Shown here piece after piece: positions 1-10,616 of a DNA stretch of 64,000 nt. The notes under the pieces were generated by a model. That model did not search any database and was not told the origin of the DNA. It was given only the letters and a program-made list of their open reading frames with translations. The translations under genes and the position numbers were made by a program. Each line of letters begins with the position of its first letter. Position 1 is the stretch's first letter. This DNA is from Adineta ricciae (Eukaryota > Rotifera > Eurotatoria > Adinetida > Adinetidae), in assembly GCA_905250025.1 (NCBI GenBank), contig CAJNOJ010000030.1:496001-560000 (forward strand), given 5' to 3'.

Positions 1-125
1 GTAATATCATATCAACAAGAAAGAGAAAGGAAAAAAAAACGAGTTTGGACATAAGACATTACCGGTTGATTTCTATTAGTATCCTTAGATAGCTTGCACT
101 CGGAAAGCAAACAAAAAAGAAAGTC

Positions 126-3100
126 ATGGATTTGTTTTCGAAAATAATCATTGCTCTTGCTGGATACTTCGCATTATACATATCAATAGCAGGTAAATAC
201 AAACGAACCTGAGAATATTTTTGTGAGTGTAGTTTATTTAGATGCGTTTCGTAATAATATCGACGAATGTTGTCAAACAGGTCGAACTCAAGCTGAAAGT
301 ACAAGAACATGTACTCTAACATTGCAATCGTTAATTACTGAAAATCATACGAATCATTCAGCTAATTGTCGATTTCTGGCGCACATATGCTGTCTATCGA
401 ATTTGCGGCAATTCTTTTGTGATGAAGGTTTAAAAACGGCACTTCGTTTATTACCATGCAATGAAACCAAACTGGAAGCCAAAGATACATATCAGGTTGA
501 AGAGAAAGTGAATTATCGTATTGAATTTTTGTTTGAGTTGTTTAGATGTGTTGTAAATGTTGCGAATTGGGCGTTCGAGCAGGTCGAGATCTTGAAGACT
601 GTGAACCGGTGAATGTTCTCGATGAGAGATGTAGTGAACAATTTACAAGTTGTTGCAAAAAGGCGAAATCTTGTAAGAACCCCGCTGACCGAATTGTATA
701 CAAACTTTTCGTCTTCTTTTCTAGTAAATTGTGATACAGGTTTTGAAATGGGAGACAACGGACGATGTCATGGCAAGTAATTTGAGATAGCAAATCGCAC
801 TATGTATAATATGCGGCTATTTAGACATCAATGAATGTCTTTCGAGTCCATGTGCAAAAACAATGAAATGCGAAAATACACCAGGTTCCTATCGATGTGT
901 AGAAGGATGTGATCCAGGTTATACATGGTCGCTCAAACAAGGAGAATGTCGAGGTATGAATAATTGAATTCTGATGAATTGTATTGTTCTTTTGTTTAGA
1001 TATTGATGAATGTGCTCTACACAAACATAACTGCACCTATGGTCACCGATGTGAAAATATGCCTGGTTCATTTAGGTACGATCATTTTGTTTCGTTTTCT
1101 TGAACGAACTTCATATTTATTGAGAATAGATGTATTCGAGAGAGAAACTGTGGTACTGGTTACCAAGTCGATCCAATTACACAAACGTGCATTGGTAAAA
1201 ATGAAAGTTTCTCTTCTTTGATCGATTACATTTTCTTTCTTTCAGATATTGATGAATGTGAACAAGATATTGATGAGTGTAGGTAAGGAAAGATTAATTA
1301 TAAGTACAAGACAAAATATATTGAATGTGTTCCCTTTGTCGTATAGGCCTGGCTATATCTGTAAGAATATTCCTGGAACATACAAGTAAATATGCGAGAA
1401 TCGACTGTTTTGATTCGATCATGTGGATCGTTCTAGATGTATACCACAGAATTGTACGTTTGGTGAAAAATTCAATGCTTTCTTCGGTCGCTGTGAAAAA
1501 GTTCAATGTCAACCAGGCTATAATGTCACTCTCTTTGGAAAGTGTATCGGTACGTGTGATTCATAATCAGATTTGGATGTACTATGATGGTCGTTTAGAT
1601 ATAAATGAATGCGCACTGAAGCCAGGTCCGTGTAAACTTGGCGAACGATGTGATAATACACCAGGCTCGTACAAATGCGTTCAAACATTTGCTTGTGCAA
1701 ACGGATTAGAAATGAAAGAATTACAATGTTTAGGTAAATTGTAAGCCGAAATCATTTGTGAATAACATATTTTGAATCTTGAAGATATTGATGAATGTGC
1801 TATTGGAAATCATACGTGTCTACCACCAGCAACATGTAAAAACACATATGGATCATTTTATGTAAGTTTATTCGGTTAGGTATTACTTTATCGATTTCTT
1901 CTTGTTCATCGTAGTGTCAATGTCCACCAGGTTTTATTTTCAAATACGGTGCTTGTGTTGGTACGGTTGATGTGTTTAAAAGATGCATTGCTAATTTTCG
2001 TTTTTCTTTGCAACTAGATGATGATGAATGTGGACGAGGACATTCAATTTGTCCAACAAATTCATTCTGTCGTAACACACCTGGCTCGTATGCTGTAATA
2101 TCATTTGACATAGCTAATCAACTGACAAAACAGTTGAATTGATCTTTTGTTCTAGTGTGACTGTGTGGCTGGTTACAAGATGTTAGCTGAACGTGCATTC
2201 TGCGAAGGTAACAAACTTCCACGAACATACTTGTGAATAAAGTTCTTGAGTAGATATTGATGAATGTCAAACATCACCGAATACATGTGAACAGAAATGT
2301 ATTAATGTTCAAGGATCGTATTATGTAAATAACTTCTTCCTTTTCTTCATAATTTATGAGAGACAAACTGTGGTGATTCTTTTCTTTTCGTAGTGTCTAT
2401 GCAAAGAAGGTTATCGTCTGAATGGTGATAAACGAACTTGTCGAGGTAGGACTAGTGAGAATACTCTGGAATTATCTTTGATAAAAATTTTTATTTAGAT
2501 CTTGATGAATGTTCGATGATCGCCAATCTATGCCAATATCATTGTGTAAACACTCCAGGTTCATACAAATGTATTTGTCCATCGGGTTTCGCTCTTGAAC
2601 GTGGTCGTCAATGTCAAGATGTCGATGAATGTCAACTTGGCACGCATAATTGTCGTGCTGAAGATGTTTGTGTAAATCTTCGTGGTGGATATCGTTGTTA
2701 TCATGTCGATTGTCCTAACGGATACGAAAGACAAGGCAATAGGTAAATTGTATTTCAATGAATTCAACTGACTTGTTTTCCTTCTGTCGTAGTCGATGCC
2801 AATTGAGTGCACGTTGGTGTAATGATCACCAGAATGATGTCAATCAACGCTGTACAGTTAGTAAACCAGTTAAAATTGTTTATTCATTCATCGCTTTGCC
2901 AGGTATGTAAACCTGGATCACAAACAAGAAGTGAAAGTTTGTTTGTTTTTCAGCCAAAATACGTATTCCGACCGAAATCTTTCGCATACGGAACAGTCAA
3001 CTAACTATGAATCAACATGCCGAGTTTGATCTACGTTTGATCAACTCGCGCGATCCATTCACTAACACAACTCATACATCATTTGAACATTTTCAACTAA

Positions 3101-3267
3101 AACGTTATCCCCCACATAATGCACATTTAATGGTTGTCAAAGAATTGAATGCTTTGCAAGAAATCGAATTAAGTATCGAAATGAAAATCTATACGAACAA
3201 TATGTTAAATTCAATATCGATTATGAAAATCTTGATTTATGTTAGTCAGTATGATTTTTATCCCTAA
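126..3267 (+). CDS. Fibulin-like secreted matrix protein (anaphylatoxin-like, calcium-binding EGF repeats, fibulin C-terminal domain)
   Basis: Fibulins are secreted, calcium-binding extracellular-matrix glycoproteins. Reconstructed exons: 126-192, 242-507, 546-672, 725-772, 825-953, 1000-1075, 1130-1194, 1246-1282, 1347-1385, 1437-1549, 1599-1733, 1785-1861, 1915-1960, 2018-2094, 2156-2207, 2254-2324, 2394-2445, 2499-2742, 2793-2902 and 2954-3267. A signal-peptide-like start ([20 protein letters not shown]) is followed by Cys-pair modules typical of fibulin anaphylatoxin-like domains ([20 protein letters not shown]). About nine EGF units follow, many opening with D-I-D-E-C and split by phase-1 introns as in other EGF genes. 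The C-terminus (YSFIALP, then [12 protein letters not shown], then [10 protein letters not shown]) matches the fibulin-type module. Start 126 was chosen because it supplies the signal peptide and joins in frame. The EGF unit at 1246-1385 has a very short first loop. One intron (773-824) appears to be GC-AG. Orthology to a particular vertebrate fibulin is not settled. Confidence 0.85.
773..824 (+). other. GC-AG intron in the fibulin-like gene
   Basis: Donor is G|GCAAGTAAT and acceptor ATTTAG|AC. Only this junction turns CGA TGT CAT G plus AC ATC AAT GAA TGT into R-C-H-D-I-N-E-C, the phase-1 EGF join used at every neighbouring boundary. No GT donor nearby keeps the frame. Confidence 0.8.
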
Positions 3268-3444
3268 GATGCATTGACCCTTTTTGATAAACCTGTTTGT
3301 TTTTTTTTCTTTTTCTGAATGAATGTTAAGAAGAAAGAGTGCGTCTATTTTTTTTCAGAAGAAGATGACACACACATACGCAGGCGAAAAGTTTTTGTTT
3401 TTTTCTAATAAAAAAAAAGAAGTATAGATATATATATATTATTT

Positions 3445-4530
3445 TTAATATGCTGGTTGAGTTTGAAATTTCCATAGAATAGGAGATTTGTAGGACGTGT
3501 GACTGCCTGTCGATAGTTCGCATAAAAGTTCATATTCACGTCCGTACGGTGAGCTGAAACAAAGGAAAGTTTTCATAATCGGAAATCGCTTTGTGCACAT
3601 CTCATACCGATTGGAGTGTTCATCATTGACGGATAAACATTTGTTTGTTGGTGCATGAGCAAGCACAACTTTGTCATCAATCTAAATCAGGAGCAATTCA
3701 GAGAAAACTAAAAACGAAATGAATTCCTTACTTTCACTTCGGATCCTTCGAATTCTAATCGTAGGTGCGAACTTGGATGTAATACAATCCAAACACTGCT
3801 TCGATTTCGATGATTAGTAAAGATAACATCACATGTTCGAGCTGAACGCGTTCCACTTTTGACACACGATAAAAATAACTAGAATCAATCGATTGACTAA
3901 TCAAATCAAATCAAATGCAGTATTATTTACTTGTCCACTTGTGTCCGATATCATGATTTCATCACCGTATCTAACCGTTTGTGAATCCACAGAAAGATTT
4001 GGTCTTTGGATGACAAAAGCTGAGCGAAGTGTTGGTCGCATCAACGTCGTTCCTGTTGCTGTCAATTCTGTTGCTCCTTCGTTCGCACCTGAAGCATGTG
4101 GGATGCCCAGGGCTAAGCAACAGTTCATTTCGGATTTCTCTCCTGTATATGGAGCTGATTGTGTCCATGCATTGGCAAGAAGTATTTGATGACCAAAACG
4201 AAGTAAGCCATCACCTCCGGATACACTTAACGGCAGCTAGAACAAGAATCATTTCCAATATAATCAACAAGAAACTTCTTCAAACAGTTTCCTTTACCGA
4301 TTGGGACATACGTTCCACTTCGGTCATTTTTTGCGATGCTAATTGACCGGAATAACGTTTATCGAGGAAATCATTTAAAACTTCCTAGGAAATATTCAAA
4401 CAGCAATAGCATGAACTCAAATATGTGTTTTTTTTTCTAGCCCTACTTCTTCCATGACTCGATCTTCATACCAATTTCCAATCAAACACTGAGGATTATA
4501 AGGCCGAACGTTAGCACGACTGTTCATCAT
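3445..4530 (-). CDS. CFAP161: CFAP161-like cilia and flagella associated protein
   Basis: CFAP161 is a small protein of motile cilia, described as a microtubule inner protein of the axoneme. Six exons on the minus strand: 4530-4447, 4384-4298, 4236-3931, 3878-3732, 3681-3608 and 3553-3445, all joining in frame to 268 residues (human protein about 300). The N-terminus reads PYNPQCLIGNWYEDRVMEE then DFLDKR, matching the family's GNW-E and DFLEKR signature. The middle carries VRYGDEIMI, and the end has HAPTNK...SPYGREYE...ILWKFQT. The 54-bp stretch 3554-3607 would also be open, but reading it as an intron (GTATGA..TTTCAG) gives a better family fit. It faces the fibulin gene tail to tail, 177 bp away. 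Motile cilia fit a rotifer-like animal. Confidence 0.85.
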
Positions 4531-5802
4531 CTTTACAGAAATGTCTTTCAACTTTTTGAAAAATAAAGAAATCCTATGTAACCACAACACAATTTTTCTT
4601 TTCATCCAAAACGTTGCTATGCATCCATTAGGTTGTTAGGTACAATAACAAATACGGAGTGTTTTTCGTTCGCATCTTCTGTATGTGACATCTATGGATG
4701 GACGAAAGCATGTTGAGCAGAGATTGCATTAAGCTAAATGCCATGAGATGAATTTCAAGAAAGAATATGACATTGCAAGACTTTGACTTAAGATGCTTCA
4801 TAGGATCAGAAAATGAAAACAAGATTAAAAGCAATTAAGAATTCAGAAAAACAATGTACTGATATTTTTTGCCAGTCCCCGATTTAAACAACAGGATATG
4901 ATCTAAACTATTATTGGTGTTTTAATAAAAGATTGGTAGATATCATACTGGAGGTCTTTATCCCTCGTTCAAGGGCATCTTTGATTTTTCGAGTAATGAA
5001 TACCTCAGGCCCCTTGCTGTTTTTGGCAAACCGTCGTCTATAACTATGCTCATGTACTTTTTATTAAAATCTTCACAGTAATTAGATGTACTTCCTCAGT
5101 CATTGTCTCTCCAAACACCTTGGAAGTTCTTATTTTGTGTTCATAGTTCGAACGTATGTTTCAGACTTTATCAAGTCGATAATACACATATTTATTTACT
5201 CGCGAAAAGTACTTTCTCCTCATCTAGTAAATGATGATGTTTACGATAGATGTTAGCACGGGCGGAGATTCTCCTTTTTCAATGTCGAAAACCGTATGTC
5301 TCCTTGTTAGCACGCATAGAATGAATGCTAATGAATTGAATAATCGGGATTGAACGATGCCGTCCTCGATGCACTAGTAAAGCCAATTAGACTAAATACA
5401 TTCCAGTCCCGGGCAAGTCTTTCGGTGCAAGTACATTGTGAAGAAAAAAAACAACAATCGGAGATTTTCCGCCTCCACAATGTTTCTCTGTCTCTTCCCA
5501 CTGACGATCGATTTATTAATTGTAAGAAATTGTATTGCTTTTTAGTGTCGAACATGTTTTTGCTTTTGTTTTCATCATGGAAATCTCTTTGAGTTTATGC
5601 AAAATAACATCTCTTTCTCGTTTATTTTTCAGAATAGAGAAGAGATAGAAGATTGGATTCCGATCTCGACTAGAAAATCATTTCTTGTTCGATTCAGTGC
5701 ATTCATTTATTAACGAACAAGTCTCCTTCACGTTACAACAAAACATCTTCTTTGTCTTTAGATCATATTTCCTCTTTATTTCAAAACTCAAATAATAACA
5801 GT
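4531..5802. other. Intergenic spacer, no supported gene
   Basis: Between divergently transcribed CFAP161 and the prepropeptide gene. Short open frames exist on both strands (for example 5350-5592) but show no domain, signal peptide or splice pattern. It must contain both promoters, but no distinct element could be picked out. A tttag at 5757-5761 could be the acceptor of a 5' UTR intron of the peptide gene. Confidence 0.5.
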
Positions 5803-6147
5803 ATGCAACCAATCAGTTTAATTCTGATGTTGATCGTTGGTTATATTACTTTAATTACCATGACATGTGCCCTTTCGGTAAGCTTCACGACAGTCTTCTT
5901 CTTCTTCTCAATCTATCCTCTTTGTTTTTGTGTTAATTAGGAGGAAAAACATCAAATGGATGAAATGCATGTCAAACAAGCTTTAAGAAACAAACGTTTC
6001 TATGATTTCGGTTCTCGATCAGTTCATGCTGATGATGAAGATGCGCAAAATTTCAACGATGAATTCGAACGTCTCCGACGATTCTATGATTTCGGTACAC
6101 GAAAGCGTTTCTATGATTTCGGCTCGAAGAAACGTTCTGATGAATAA
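5803..6147 (+). CDS. Neuropeptide-like prepropeptide with three FYDFG(S/T) copies
   Basis: Two exons (5803-5877, 5941-6147) encode 93 residues. The first exon is almost entirely a hydrophobic signal peptide (MQPISLILMLIVGYITLITM...CALS). The second holds three near-identical hexapeptides bounded by basic cleavage sites: KR-FYDFGS-R (5998-6015), RR-FYDFGT-RKR (6082-6099) and KR-FYDFGS-KKR (6109-6126). An acidic spacer (ADDEDAQNFNDEFE) lies between copies 1 and 2. Signal peptide, short length, repeated peptide, basic processing sites and acidic spacers together are the classic plan of a neuropeptide or peptide-hormone precursor, processed by prohormone convertases in the secretory pathway. The Gly is followed by Ser/Thr rather than directly by Lys/Arg, so simple C-terminal amidation is not predicted. 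I do not recognise the family. The open frame extends upstream of 5803 without an ATG, and 5803 places Met at the signal peptide. Confidence 0.85.
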
Positions 6148-6645
6148 ACTGAAATATTCGTGACGTTCTGTATTTTTTTTCTCTCTCTCTGAATGACCAC
6201 GCTATATCAAAAAGAAAATTCCTGAAGAACTTATACGAAACTCTAGTGTACACTTTTATTACTGATCGAGCCATTGATTCCATATTAATTTGCTTCATCA
6301 TTGAATAAATATCAAATAAACATTTCTAGAATTTGCATTTCGTTTGAAGAACAATGCACGAAAGAAAACTCAAGCTTGCATTCCGATTGACTAATTGATC
6401 ACTTGTTTTTGTACAAAATATCTTTTGCTACTCTATAAATATTAATCACAGATATCACCATAAATGAAATTAGTCAGCAGTACAGTGAAAATCATCGAAC
6501 GAACGTTTTTCTTCATGCGTTTATTTTTCGACAAATATTGTTCGGTCACCACACACGCATCTTTACGCTTGACTTATTAGGCAAAATGAAAGAAAAAGCA
6601 GTGCAATCCGTACTCATCACCATTTCGATATATTTTTCAAAATAG
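6148..6645. other. Spacer between peptide gene and EF-hand gene
   Basis: Holds the 3' UTR of the peptide gene (aataaa-type signals near 6304-6320) and the start region of the EF-hand gene. A 'tag' immediately before the ATG at 6646 could be the acceptor of a 5' UTR intron. Nothing else recognised. Confidence 0.4.
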
Positions 6646-6945
6646 ATGAGTGCCGAATCTCTGCTTAAACAGCTCAAACCTGAAGAAATTGCCGAAATTA
6701 AGACAGCATTCAAGGAATTCGATAAAGATAGTAATGGATACATCACTTCGGATGAGATGCACGAATGTCTTCGCCGATCACACGTCTCACATGATAACAA
6801 CGAAATCCTCCAAGTTATGAAGAACATGGACAGCAATCGGGATGGAACAGTCTCATTCGATGAATACATGACATTCATGGCATATCTTTATACCGGGCAA
6901 ACACCTCCAGCTCCAAATATCACAAAACAAAAAGGAAAGAAATAA
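6646..6945 (+). CDS. Small two-EF-hand calcium-binding protein (calmodulin-like half)
   Basis: Single-exon frame of 99 residues. Two canonical EF-hand loops are visible: DKDSNGYITSDE (about residues 26-37) and DSNRDGTVSFDE (about 62-73). Both have Asp/Asn ligands at positions 1, 3 and 5, Gly at 6 and the bidentate Glu at 12, so both should bind calcium. The helix before loop 1 (EEIAEIKTAFKEFD) is close to the N-terminal helix of calmodulin and troponin C. At 99 residues it is about two thirds of calmodulin and has one EF pair only. The short C-terminal tail is Pro- then Lys-rich (TPPAPNITKQKGKK). It probably acts as a cytosolic calcium sensor or buffer; the target is unknown. The in-frame ATG directly follows an AG, so a 5' UTR intron is possible. 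Confidence 0.85.
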   Translation: MSAESLLKQLKPEEIAEIKTAFKEFDKDSNGYITSDEMHECLRRSHVSHDNNEILQVMKNMDSNRDGTVSFDEYMTFMAYLYTGQTPPAPNITKQKGKK

Positions 6946-8844
6946 GTTAATCATCATTGATCTCCCGATATTTCCCGCAAACATGAATTTCGAAATAATG
7001 TGCTTTTTTGTATTGGTTGAAATCCTTACGAAATAAAGATAGAACGAGAAAAGAATCAATACTCAGTCATGCGCTAGATTAATTGCGTTTGAAAAAGAAT
7101 AACTACGACATTAAGGAGTAATCCCTATGTCTTACGATCAAAGTGAATCTTTTCAGTAACATTCTAAAATGATATTCGAATAGAACTTATCGACCGTATT
7201 TATAAGCCATCTACATTATTTTAAAGTGACTTAATTTGATGCTGCGTGGTAGAACATTGAAGGATATTGGAAAAAAACATACCATCGAAGTGTAGGAAAA
7301 GAAAAAGCTTCGTACTTCAAATGTATTGACGTTAGATATCGTCGGTAGCGATTTAGTTTCAAACGATTGCGTTTAACGTGATATGTGTCAAAAAACAGCA
7401 AATAAAGAAAGACACTAATTCTCTTCCGAACGGTTAATCAATATGGTTTATTAAGTACCCATTTCTTGCTATTCGGAACAAATATTTCATGCACACAAAC
7501 AACAAGACCTAGTTTTCTTAATTTTCACATCGAACTATGCATCTATTACGTTCAAGAGTTGCCATTACTCTCGACGTATTCGCGACATGTTTATCCAAAA
7601 ATTGTTAACATTAATGTCCGAAAGGCTATTGATTCATTCTCGAAGTCGATAAACAAAACTCTCTTGACTGTTTATTAAAAGAAATACCATCAGATCGTTT
7701 CACTGTCTCCCACGCTTCTATTAACGAGTCGGATAACATGACGGAAATTAATGGCGAAAGTGTACATCATTGGATTTGCTGACATAAACAAAAATTATTG
7801 ACAGATATCATTTGGGTACGATTGACAGTATCTGACTTGTAGCCGAGATACTTTCATTTCTCTGTCATGTCCAACTGTGAACAGTGATAAATCACACGAT
7901 CGGTTGACTTAGTTATCTAATTTTGACAAACGTCGCTCGCATATTCATGCTAACAAATCGGAGAATCCTTTCATATTAGACTATATGTTAAAGAGTTGAT
8001 TTGTGTGTTGGAAAACAAGACGAATGATTGATTCGTTTTCGTAATACAATGAGCAGAAACGAGTACGAAGAAATCAATCGGAATGGAATTATCGTTCATT
8101 TGGGAATGAAGAAGCAATAAGTTTTTATATAGAACGATGATTTCTCGTCTCAAAGGACGAATATTCGCTTCTCGATTTGCTTTCCATAGCATTAATTTTA
8201 TTTATATAAGGAAAAAAACACACTCATCATCATCATCATCTACTGAGAATACCGAGTACATGATGCATATCTGGGAATAGGAAATAAATCGTTTCTTTCT
8301 AACATATATAGACACTAGACATTATCTATCCTTCTCGGTTTTATGTCTATGAATAAATATGTGCAAGAGAACAGAAAGAGATAACAGGAGACTCTTTTTT
8401 ATTTGATGATTGATTCTTATTAAGAAGAATTGTCTTCTGATTGGAAATTTTAGTTTTAGCGTAATTCCATAACGAGAATGTTCTTGATGCGTGATGAGTT
8501 TGGAAAAGGAAAGCTTAGAATTTCTCTGTAGGTAAATATGTCTTACATTCGAATAAATCGAGATCTTCTTTTGACAAGTTCATATTTTATCATCATTAGA
8601 GACATGTCTACACATAGTGATGAAAACAAATGACTTTATTTATCATCAAACCAACTACTTTTTTCCTCATTTAGATCTTTGGTATCTCTAATGCGAAGTA
8701 AAAGGTTTCTGACTATTGTATTCATAGTCACGAAATATATTCAATGTTGAAAATCGTCATTCTCGCGTAAATATCTTTCTGAGAGAAAAAAAAAGCTCTA
8801 CTATTTCATCCATTTAGACATGTAAAACAAAATATCTGATTATC
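6946..8844. other. 1.9-kb spacer with a short ATC microsatellite
   Basis: No convincing gene. ORFs at 7466-7678 (+) and 7971-8192 (-) lack recognisable domains. An (atc)n run lies near 8223-8240. The 3' UTR of the EF-hand gene ends near the aataaa around 7031. The rest is AT-rich and probably holds the promoter of the GPCR gene; 'tttag' just before 8820 could be a 5' UTR acceptor. Confidence 0.4.
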
Positions 8845-10197
8845 ATGAGTAGAAATCCGTGTGTATCAAATCACAACGAAACACTTCGTTCTGATATCTT
8901 ACACGATATTGAAGTATATGGTTATCGTTATGTGATTCTAATCATATGTATATTCGGTATTGTATGCAATATTCTGAATCTATGTGTTTTACTTCAACGT
9001 CGTCTGAAAGAATCTCCGTATACGTATTTAACTGGGTTAGCTGTTGCTGATATGCTGACATTGATTTCGATATCGCCATTCTCGGTTGTTCGTGGCGATT
9101 ACATTCGTCACGACACGATCTTTTTTGCTCTAACACGTTTCGAAGCACAGTTTTACATGCCATTAGCGAACTATTTCGGTCAAGTGAGCATCATGATTAC
9201 GTTAGCATTGACTATCGAACGTTACCTATTTACAACTTATCCGTTACGTACGCGAAGTTTTTGTAAGCCACGCTATGCGCGTATTACTATCGCAATTATC
9301 CTGCTGATTTGCGCTTGTCTTAGTTTTCCTCGTTTTCTATTTGAAACAGTCAAATACGTCATTGGTCCTATCGGCTCATTGAATTCCTTAACATGTACAA
9401 CACATCCGTTCATAATCAAATATTCTTCAACAAACACAAGTTATATTGGTCAATGTTTCTGTGTTGTTGGTTATCCGCGAAAAACATTTTTACCATATCG
9501 AAACGCATACTACATCAGTATGTTCATTCTGAATCAAATACTTCCGGCAATGATATTACTCTTTCTAAATTTCAAACTGATACAACGTGTACAACATTCG
9601 AATCGTTACACTTTGAATGAACTTGTTGCACGACAACATAATTCAGTTACGTCAGCCACACCAACCATGCATCCAAATAAACAAAAACGTTTACGCGACG
9701 AACATCGTTTAACTAAAACACTCGTTGCTGTCGTCGTGGTTTTTCTCATCTGCAATACGTTTACCATCGTGTCGTATCCGAATTTAGTACGAGCGGTAAC
9801 TGAAAAACACTATCCAAAGTATCTCTTTGTCGGATTTCGTATTCAAAAACTAATCACTAATATTATGTTGTTATTAAACTACTCAATTAATTTCTTTTTT
9901 TACTGTGCATTCAACCAGAAATTTCTCGATACGCTTAAGTTGACATTTCGTCATCGATTATGTCTATTCTTTCAGGAAAGTTTTGACATATCGCATGATA
10001 GTATCATTGCCCGACGTGCGCTATGCAATAGTACAACATCATCAGCAGCTTCGTCTTATTATGTTCATTCGAAGATTCAACATTCAACGAGACAATTTTC
10101 AAGTTCTGATCAAGAATCTCAACGTGTCAAACAACATCAGCCGGAAATAATTGATATGAAAACCTTAAACGAAAAAGATGCGAATCTTGAAAACTAA
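8845..10197 (+). CDS. Class A (rhodopsin-like) GPCR, FMRFamide/peptide-receptor-like
   Basis: Intronless, 450 residues, plasma-membrane receptor. All seven membrane segments can be seen: TM1 RYVILIICIFGIVCNILNLC with the class A Gly-Asn, TM2 with LAVADMLTL, and TM3 ending in the TIERY motif (E/DRY). TM4 is IAIILLICACLSF, TM5 ISMFILNQILPAMILLFL, TM6 TLVAVVVVFLICNTF, and TM7 is NYSINFFFYC, an N-x-x-N-F-x-x-Y variant without the usual Pro. Glycosylation sequons occur in the short N-terminus (NETL) and extracellular loop 2 (NTS). The TM2 and TM7 style matches the large invertebrate FMRFamide-receptor-like class. The C-tail is long, polar and Ser/Thr-rich, as expected for kinase and arrestin control. 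The ligand cannot be read from sequence; the nearest candidate ligand gene is the FYDFG(S/T) precursor 2.7 kb upstream. Confidence 0.9.
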   Translation: MSRNPCVSNHNETLRSDILHDIEVYGYRYVILIICIFGIVCNILNLCVLLQRRLKESPYTYLTGLAVADMLTLISISPFSVVRGDYIRHDTIFFALTRFEAQFYMPLANYFGQVSIMITLALTIERYLFTTYPLRTRSFCKPRYARITIAIILLICACLSFPRFLFETVKYVIGPIGSLNSLTCTTHPFIIKYSSTNTSYIGQCFCVVGYPRKTFLPYRNAYYISMFILNQILPAMILLFLNFKLIQRVQHSNRYTLNELVARQHNSVTSATPTMHPNKQKRLRDEHRLTKTLVAVVVVFLICNTFTIVSYPNLVRAVTEKHYPKYLFVGFRIQKLITNIMLLLNYSINFFFYCAFNQKFLDTLKLTFRHRLCLFFQESFDISHDSIIARRALCNSTTSSAASSYYVHSKIQHSTRQFSSSDQESQRVKQHQPEIIDMKTLNEKDANLEN

Positions 10198-10616
10198 ATG
10201 TACAGACATCTTGTAATCGATTTATTCAATTTGAAACGAAAATAAATAGACCGAAATCGAACACTCCTGTTTCTGACAACGGAAATATCGATAATTAACT
10301 TTCAATTTGTATATTGATTGTTTTGGCAATACAGCAATCGATTTTGTTGTGATGTTATTTGACAAAGAGAGTTAGAGAGAAAAAAAACAGAAGCCTGTTG
10401 AAGAGATTTGATTGACAGAAGGGAGAAAGAAAGAAAAAAATGACGGTAGTTATGTTTTAACCGGAGAAAAGTCATAGCAACCAGTGAAATAAAAAGAATA
10501 ATAGGTGAGCACGTAGATAAATTTTTCTTTCGTTCGTCATTCCATTAAAGAATTGGACTGATTACAAAGAGAAAACAGTTACACAACTAAACGAAGAGAA
10601 AACGACATTTTGAGTT
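10198..10616. other. Spacer between GPCR and repeat protein
   Basis: Contains the likely GPCR poly(A) signal (aataaa near 10242) and the 5' region of the repeat-protein gene. A good splice donor (ag|gtgagc at 10503-10510) suggests a 5' UTR intron, but the acceptor was not identified. Confidence 0.35.

Noticed and set aside
3554..3607. Reading straight through this segment in CFAP161
   Set aside because: The frame is open, but treating it as a GT-AG intron removes 18 residues that interrupt the family-like TNK...SPYGREYE alignment.
4911..5040. Minus-strand stretch of about 42 open codons with protein-like composition (GPEVFITRKIKDALERG)
   Set aside because: It is flanked by stops, has no start or convincing splice sites and matches no family known to me. 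It could be a relic but is not supportable as a gene.
5998..6126. FMRFamide-type or allatostatin-type peptide identity for the FYDFG repeats
   Set aside because: The motif lacks RF-amide or FGL-amide endings, and Gly is not next to the basic cleavage site.
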